NCBI GenBank assembly: GCA_025453715.1
Contig: JALOPT010000063.1
Location: 1 to 7,995 of the forward strand
DNA length: 7,995 nt
Source of the DNA: Methanoregulaceae archaeon
GTDB taxonomy: Archaea > Halobacteriota > Methanomicrobia > Methanomicrobiales > Methanospirillaceae
Reading direction: 5' to 3'
Positions 3,911 to 7,995 of the stretch are shown here, in pieces (position 1 is the first letter of the stretch; every line of letters begins with the position of its first letter). Below the pieces are notes generated by a model, which saw only the letters and a program-made list of their open reading frames with translations, was not told the DNA's origin and ran no database searches. A program made the position numbers and the translations under genes.

Positions 3911-6310
3911 ATGAATGAGGCACCAATGCAATCAACAGAACCAAAAAATACACAGGAAAAAATTGTCATACCACTCTTTGAGGTAGTCGTCTACCCAAAC
4001 AACCGGACAAAATTCCGGGTTGACCAGGACACCGGGGACCTCCTGCTGGCCGGAATTAAGGCAGAAGGAGCGGCGTACGCGGTCGGGCTTACCGTAAAAA
4101 GCGGCACGAGACCATCTGAACTGACAGAAGAGTCGTTCTATAAAACAGGAAACCTGTTTAAAATTCCACACATGGAGCCTTCTGATGACGGGTACCTGAT
4201 CGGTGCCGAGGTCGTCCGAAGGGTAAAGGTCACCTCCTTTAGCGAGAGGGAGGGAAGGCTTTGTGCATCGTACACACCAGTCCCGGACATCCCTGACCTC
4301 GAGGAAGACCTGCAGGCACGTATCCTTGCAGACATAAAATCAACCATCCACGAGATCAGCAGCCGGTTCCCGGGTTCTGAACAATTCACGGGGCCACTTG
4401 ACCGGATGGACTCCATCGAGCAGATCATGGGGTTCGTCATGCCCTACCTCCCGGTGAGCATTGCCGAGAAGCAGGCGCTTCTTGAGGTTGATTCTGTCAG
4501 GGAACGGTATATTACGTTCCTCGATCTCCTCATCAAAACACGGGAGGACATCAAGATCCGGATCGAGATGGCAAGGAAAGTCTCAGACCGGGTGAGCAAG
4601 TCCAACCGGGAAGCAATGCTCCGGGAACAGCTGAAGGTGATCCAGGAGGAACTGAACGAAAGCGAAGGAGATTCCGGGGACAACGGGTACCGGGAACGGG
4701 TTGAAACCTCAAAGATGCCGGAAGACGTACGGAAAAAAGCACTGGCAGAGGTGAAGAAACTCGAGACCGGTGGGCCCCACAACCATGAAGGTTCAGTGAT
4801 CCGTAACTATCTCGACCTCCTGCTCGACCTGCCCTGGGTAACAGAAGAGAAGAAGAGCATCGATATCGAAGAAGCCCGGAAGTTACTTGAGAGCCACCAC
4901 AATGGCCTCGAAAAGGTCAAGGAACGGATTATCCAGCACCTGGCAGTAATGAAGCTGAAGCAGGAGAAGCAGGGCTCAATCCTCCTCTTTGCAGGCCCGC
5001 CCGGGACAGGCAAGACCAGCCTTGGGAAGAGCATTGCCGAGGCCCTCGGCCGGAAATATGTCAGGATCAGCCTCGGGGGTGTCAGGGACGAGGCCGAGAT
5101 CCGGGGACACCGGAGGACCTATGTCGGCGCACTGCCGGGCAGGATTATCCAGGGGATAAAAAAGGCCGGTACGAAAAACCCGGTATTTATCCTCGATGAG
5201 ATCGACAAGCTGGCAATGTCCTACTCAGGGGACCCGGCAAGTGCCCTCCTCGAAGTCCTCGACCCCGAGCAGAACAACACCTTCTCGGACCATTATCTTG
5301 AGGTCGCCTACGATCTTTCGGACGTGCTGTTCATCGCAACGGCAAACACCCTCGCGACAATCCCCGCACCCCTCCTTGACCGGATGGAGTTGATCGAGAT
5401 CTCGGGCTATACGAAAAACGAGAAATTCGCGATAGCAAAAGACCACCTGTTGCCCGAAACGTTGAAAGAGCATGGTCTCGACGCTGACCAGCTCCGGATA
5501 GAGGACGAAGCACTGAAGGTAATTATCGAGAAATACACCCGTGAAGCAGGTGTCCGGTGGCTGAAAAAGCAGCTGGCGAAGATTGCCCGGCACGTATCCG
5601 AGAAGATAGTTACCGGGAAGGCTGAACTGCCATTCGTGGTAAAACCTGATATGCTTCCGGGGATACTCGGGAAAGAACCGGTACGACAGGAAGTTGCCCG
5701 GAAGGAACCGGTCCCCGGTGTTGTTACCGGCCTTGCATGGACCCCTGTTGGCGGGGAGATCCTCTTCATCGAAGGTACGTTCATGCCCGGGAAAGGCAGA
5801 CTGACCCTCACCGGTCAGCTGGGGGACGTAATGAAGGAGTCGGCGACGATTTCCCTCAGTCTCATACGGTCACGGCTTGCAAACACAGCGAACAGCTTCA
5901 ACTTCACCACGAGTGATATTCACATCCACGTGCCATCGGGTGCAACACCAAAGGACGGTCCTTCCGCGGGTGTGACTATCTTTACGGCCCTTGCATCCCT
6001 GATCACCGGGAAGACCGTCGACCCCCATGTAGCGATGACCGGGGAGATCACCCTGAGTGGCGGCGTGTTGCCCGTCGGGGGGATCAAGGAAAAAGTCCTT
6101 GCAGCTCACCGGGCGGGAATTACCACCGTGATCCTGCCGGAGGAAAACGAACGGGACCTCGAGGATGTACCTGAAGATGTCCGGAATGAACTCACCTTCA
6201 TCACCGTTAAAACCATCGAGGACGTGCTCAAAGAGGCGCTGGGGATTGAACTGCCACAGACCATTGTGCAGTACTCCGGGAACAGTTTTGTCCCGGTGCA
6301 GAATATCTGA
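3911..6310 (+). CDS. lon: ATP-dependent Lon protease, bacterial (LonA) type
   Basis: This 799-residue protein has the full LonA order: N-terminal substrate domain (about 18-210, opening IVIPLFEVVVYP), a coiled-coil helical segment (about 212-290), the AAA+ module and the C-terminal protease. Walker A is GPPGTGKT (362-369), Walker B is FILDEID (426-432), sensor 1 is Asn479, the probable arginine finger is Arg491 and the sensor 2 arginine is Arg549. The protease dyad is Ser685 in KDGPSAG and Lys728 in GGIKEK. The 43-residue spacing equals that of E. coli Lon (S679/K722). There is no membrane segment, unlike the usual archaeal LonB, so the enzyme is a cytosolic hexamer degrading damaged and regulatory proteins. 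ATG 3911 is taken as the start. ATG 3926 (Met6), preceded by TGAGG at 3916-3920, is a good alternative. All key residues are present. Expression probably depends on the MarR gene 40 bp upstream. Confidence 0.95.
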   Translation: MNEAPMQSTEPKNTQEKIVIPLFEVVVYPNNRTKFRVDQDTGDLLLAGIKAEGAAYAVGLTVKSGTRPSELTEESFYKTGNLFKIPHMEPSDDGYLIGAEVVRRVKVTSFSEREGRLCASYTPVPDIPDLEEDLQARILADIKSTIHEISSRFPGSEQFTGPLDRMDSIEQIMGFVMPYLPVSIAEKQALLEVDSVRERYITFLDLLIKTREDIKIRIEMARKVSDRVSKSNREAMLREQLKVIQEELNESEGDSGDNGYRERVETSKMPEDVRKKALAEVKKLETGGPHNHEGSVIRNYLDLLLDLPWVTEEKKSIDIEEARKLLESHHNGLEKVKERIIQHLAVMKLKQEKQGSILLFAGPPGTGKTSLGKSIAEALGRKYVRISLGGVRDEAEIRGHRRTYVGALPGRIIQGIKKAGTKNPVFILDEIDKLAMSYSGDPASALLEVLDPEQNNTFSDHYLEVAYDLSDVLFIATANTLATIPAPLLDRMELIEISGYTKNEKFAIAKDHLLPETLKEHGLDADQLRIEDEALKVIIEKYTREAGVRWLKKQLAKIARHVSEKIVTGKAELPFVVKPDMLPGILGKEPVRQEVARKEPVPGVVTGLAWTPVGGEILFIEGTFMPGKGRLTLTGQLGDVMKESATISLSLIRSRLANTANSFNFTTSDIHIHVPSGATPKDGPSAGVTIFTALASLITGKTVDPHVAMTGEITLSGGVLPVGGIKEKVLAAHRAGITTVILPEENERDLEDVPEDVRNELTFITVKTIEDVLKEALGIELPQTIVQYSGNSFVPVQNI

Positions 6311-6344
6311 AGGTCAATGGTATCCGCAAATATACGGGGAGTTG

Positions 6345-6380
6345 TGGGCTTTGAAAAGCCCATTCTCATTTCTTTTATTA
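6345..6380 (+). terminator. Strong terminator of the marR-lon unit
   Basis: TGGGCTT (6345-6351) and AAGCCCA (6356-6362) form a perfect 7-bp stem with a TGAA tetraloop. The stem is followed by T-rich sequence (TTCTCATTTCTTTTATT). It lies 35 bp after the lon stop and separates lon from the photolyase transcript. Confidence 0.75.
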
Positions 6381-6426
6381 AAGTCTTGTACCCTGATAAA
6401 CCTGAAACGAAGGTGTTTGAGTCATT

Positions 6427-6438
6427 GTTCATTTAACA
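6427..6438 (+). promoter_or_regulatory. Possible promoter of the photolyase gene
   Basis: The AT-rich TTCATTTAACAA lies about 50-60 bp before the GTG start and would place transcription start near 6460. The match to an archaeal TATA box is modest. Because lon ends at a strong terminator, some promoter is needed in this gap. Confidence 0.3.
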
Positions 6439-6486
6439 ACCAGAACGGCAGAAAAAACAATACGCTCACCGGATAATTAGATCCCT

Positions 6487-7845
6487 GTGATCTCCCTCGT
6501 TGAGCCGGAACGGGTCCGTGTACTCAGTACTGCTCCCGTACGCACCGGGGACTATGTGCTGTACTGGATGCAGTCCTCACACCGGACAGAACAAAATCCG
6601 GCACTTGTGTATGCAATCGAACGGGCTGACCATGCAAACCTCCCGCTGGTCGTTTATTTCGGGCTCTGGCAGACCTACCCGGAGGCGAACCTCCGTCATT
6701 TCCAGTTCATGCTGGAAGGGCTTGTGGAAGTCACACATTCCCTGGAATCGCTGGGTATCAGGTTTGTGCTGAGGATTGAACCCCCGGACGAGGGAGTCCT
6801 TTCCCTCGCGAAAAACGCCGCCTTAGTAATAGCAGACCGGGGATACCTCCGGCAGCAGCAGGTATGGTACCATGATGTTGCCGGACGGTGCACGTGCTCT
6901 CTCGTGCAGGTTGAGGGAAACGTTGTCGTGCCGGTAGAGGTGGCATCCCAGAAAGAAGAATACTCCGCCGCCACGTTCCGCCGTAAGGTCACCTATCATG
7001 TGGACAGGTTCCTTCATCATGTTGAAACGGACAGACCGGAGCGTTCTTCTCTCACCCTTGACATTCCCACCCTTGCCGGTGAAACACCCGGTGCACAACT
7101 CTCGCAGCTCCAGATCGACCGGTCTGTCCCTGCATCAGGTACCTGCAAGGGTGGGACAACAGAAGCGAACCGGAGGTTTCTGCAATTTCTCGACAAACGA
7201 CTCGGGGGATATGGTGATAACCGCAATGATCCCGGAGGGGAGGGGAGTTCGGACATGAGCCCCTACCTCCATTTCGGGCAGGTATCCCCGGTTACCCTTG
7301 CCACGCTCGCACAGGAGCACGGCGGGGGCGGGACTCCTGCCTTTCTCGAACAGCTGATTGTCCGCCGGGAACTTGCCGTGAATTTTGTCCGTTACAATGA
7401 TCATTACGATTCATACTCGTCACTCCCTGCATGGGCACAGAAAACCCTTGGCCTTCACCGTGATGACCATCGTGAGTATCTCTACCAACAAAGTGAACTG
7501 GAACAGGCGAAGACCCATGACCCGTACTGGAATGCAGCCCAGCAGGAGATGGTGAAAACAGGTAACATGCAGGGCTACATGAGGATGTACTGGGGCAAGA
7601 AGGTCCTCGAGTGGAGCAGAACCCCGGAGGAGGCATATTCGACCGCCCTGTATCTCAATAATAAGTACGAGATCGACGGCAGGGACCCGAACGGCTACGC
7701 CGGGGTTGCCTGGTGCTTTGGCAAACACGACCGCCCGTGGGGGGAGCGTCCGGTCTTTGGCATGGTCCGGTACATGAATGCACAGGGACTGCGGCGAAAA
7801 TTTGACATGGACCGGTACCTCGAACGCGTAAGGCAGGTACACTAA
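6487..7845 (+). CDS. phr: Class II CPD photolyase
   Basis: This 452-residue flavoenzyme splits UV-made cyclobutane pyrimidine dimers using blue light. The N-terminal alpha/beta antenna domain spans about 20-150 (DYVLYWMQSSHRTEQNPAL is the class II opening). The FAD-binding helical domain follows, with SDMSPYLHFGQVSP (255-268) and QLIVRRELAVNFVRYN (289-304). The class II signature region includes GNMQGYMRMYWGKKVLEW (359-376) and the stretch from NNKYEIDGRDPNGY (391-404) through AGVAWCFGKHDRPWGERPVF (405-424). W348, W369 and W376 have the same spacing as the electron-transfer tryptophans reported in the Methanosarcina mazei class II enzyme (W360/W381/W388, from memory). The likely antenna is 8-HDF, a coenzyme F420 precursor available in methanogens. 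An in-frame TAG at 6478-6480 leaves GTG 6487 as the only sensible start; its ribosome binding site is weak. The length is normal and no break is seen. Confidence 0.95.
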   Translation: MISLVEPERVRVLSTAPVRTGDYVLYWMQSSHRTEQNPALVYAIERADHANLPLVVYFGLWQTYPEANLRHFQFMLEGLVEVTHSLESLGIRFVLRIEPPDEGVLSLAKNAALVIADRGYLRQQQVWYHDVAGRCTCSLVQVEGNVVVPVEVASQKEEYSAATFRRKVTYHVDRFLHHVETDRPERSSLTLDIPTLAGETPGAQLSQLQIDRSVPASGTCKGGTTEANRRFLQFLDKRLGGYGDNRNDPGGEGSSDMSPYLHFGQVSPVTLATLAQEHGGGGTPAFLEQLIVRRELAVNFVRYNDHYDSYSSLPAWAQKTLGLHRDDHREYLYQQSELEQAKTHDPYWNAAQQEMVKTGNMQGYMRMYWGKKVLEWSRTPEEAYSTALYLNNKYEIDGRDPNGYAGVAWCFGKHDRPWGERPVFGMVRYMNAQGLRRKFDMDRYLERVRQVH

Positions 7846-7995
7846 GAAAGAGACTCAATGATAACCCTGGTCCGGACAAAAACACTGGTATGTAATTTTA
7901 TCCCTTATTTGAAGGCCCGGCGTTTTCCCTGGTTTCCGGTGCATTCCTGCTTTTCCAGACATCCCTGCCGCGGTCCGTTATATCTTCCGGCAGTT
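7846..7995. other. Tail region with a possible minus-strand gene end
   Basis: Downstream of the photolyase stop, T-rich TAATTTTATCCCTTATTT (7893-7910) could end its transcript. On the minus strand a frame enters from the window edge and stops at 7898, reading LPEDITDRGRDVWKSRNAPE and ending about 11 residues later. Its charged, protein-like content makes it a possible C-terminus of a converging gene, with a T5 run beyond it (7877-7881 region). A plus-strand frame from ATG 7858 is also open to the edge but looks less like protein. The evidence is too short to decide. Confidence 0.25.

Noticed and set aside
6479..6493. AGATC/GATCT inverted repeat surrounding the photolyase GTG start
   Set aside because: Only 5 bp of AT-rich stem with a 5-nt loop; probably chance rather than a translation switch.
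1..7995. CRISPR array, insertion sequence, tRNA or rRNA
   Set aside because: I looked for regularly spaced repeats, transposase motifs with terminal repeats, and tRNA cloverleaf or TTCRANNC signals in gaps, and found none.

Overview
The window looks like the chromosome of a methanogenic archaeon, most likely of the order Methanomicrobiales (Methanoregula- or Methanosphaerula-like). The reasons are several archaeal TATA-type promoters, GGTGA-type ribosome binding sites, T-run terminators, a DUF2769 cysteine-rich protein typical of methanogens, and a class II photolyase of the Methanosarcina type. The lineage is inferred from these features; no database search was possible.

Layout, left to right. 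(1) Positions 1-100 hold a protein-like C-terminal fragment with an apparent frameshift. (2) Positions 101-407 are non-coding. They hold a symmetric TATA element just before the next gene and a textbook hairpin/T-run terminator that works only on the minus strand, which suggests a short minus-strand RNA. (3) A plus-strand gene for a VIT1/CCC1-family membrane protein lies at 408-1115. (4) The convergent gap 1116-1428 has T-run terminators from both sides, a pair of split direct repeats and a possible small transcript. (5) A minus-strand two-gene unit follows: a 45-residue single-helix membrane protein (2145-2282, easily missed), whose stop codon overlaps the start of a secreted SIMPL/DUF541 protein (1429-2148). 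(6) Divergent from it, and apparently sharing a TATA region, is an 89-residue orphan protein (2372-2641). (7) A 345-bp convergent gap follows. (8) A minus-strand DUF2769 Cys-rich protein (2987-3307, shorter than its longest open frame) is divergent from a MarR-family regulator (3451-3870), with inverted repeats between them. (9) The MarR gene lies 40 bp before a bacterial-type LonA protease (3911-6310) in a probable operon that ends at a strong terminator at 6345-6380. (10) A class II CPD photolyase starts with GTG at 6487 and ends at 7845. (11) The last 150 bp are T-rich with an uncertain gene end.

The most coherent functional theme is protein and DNA quality control: an autoregulated MarR-Lon unit beside a Cys-rich probable metal/redox protein, followed by a light-driven DNA repair enzyme. 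The MarR protein carries five cysteines, and a perfect inverted repeat sits 19 bp upstream of its start codon. Redox or metal control of Lon is therefore a reasonable hypothesis, not something the sequence proves. No CRISPR array, insertion sequence, tRNA or rRNA was seen. The less expected items are the small membrane protein coupled to SIMPL, the two candidate small RNAs and the bacterial-type cytosolic Lon in an archaeon.
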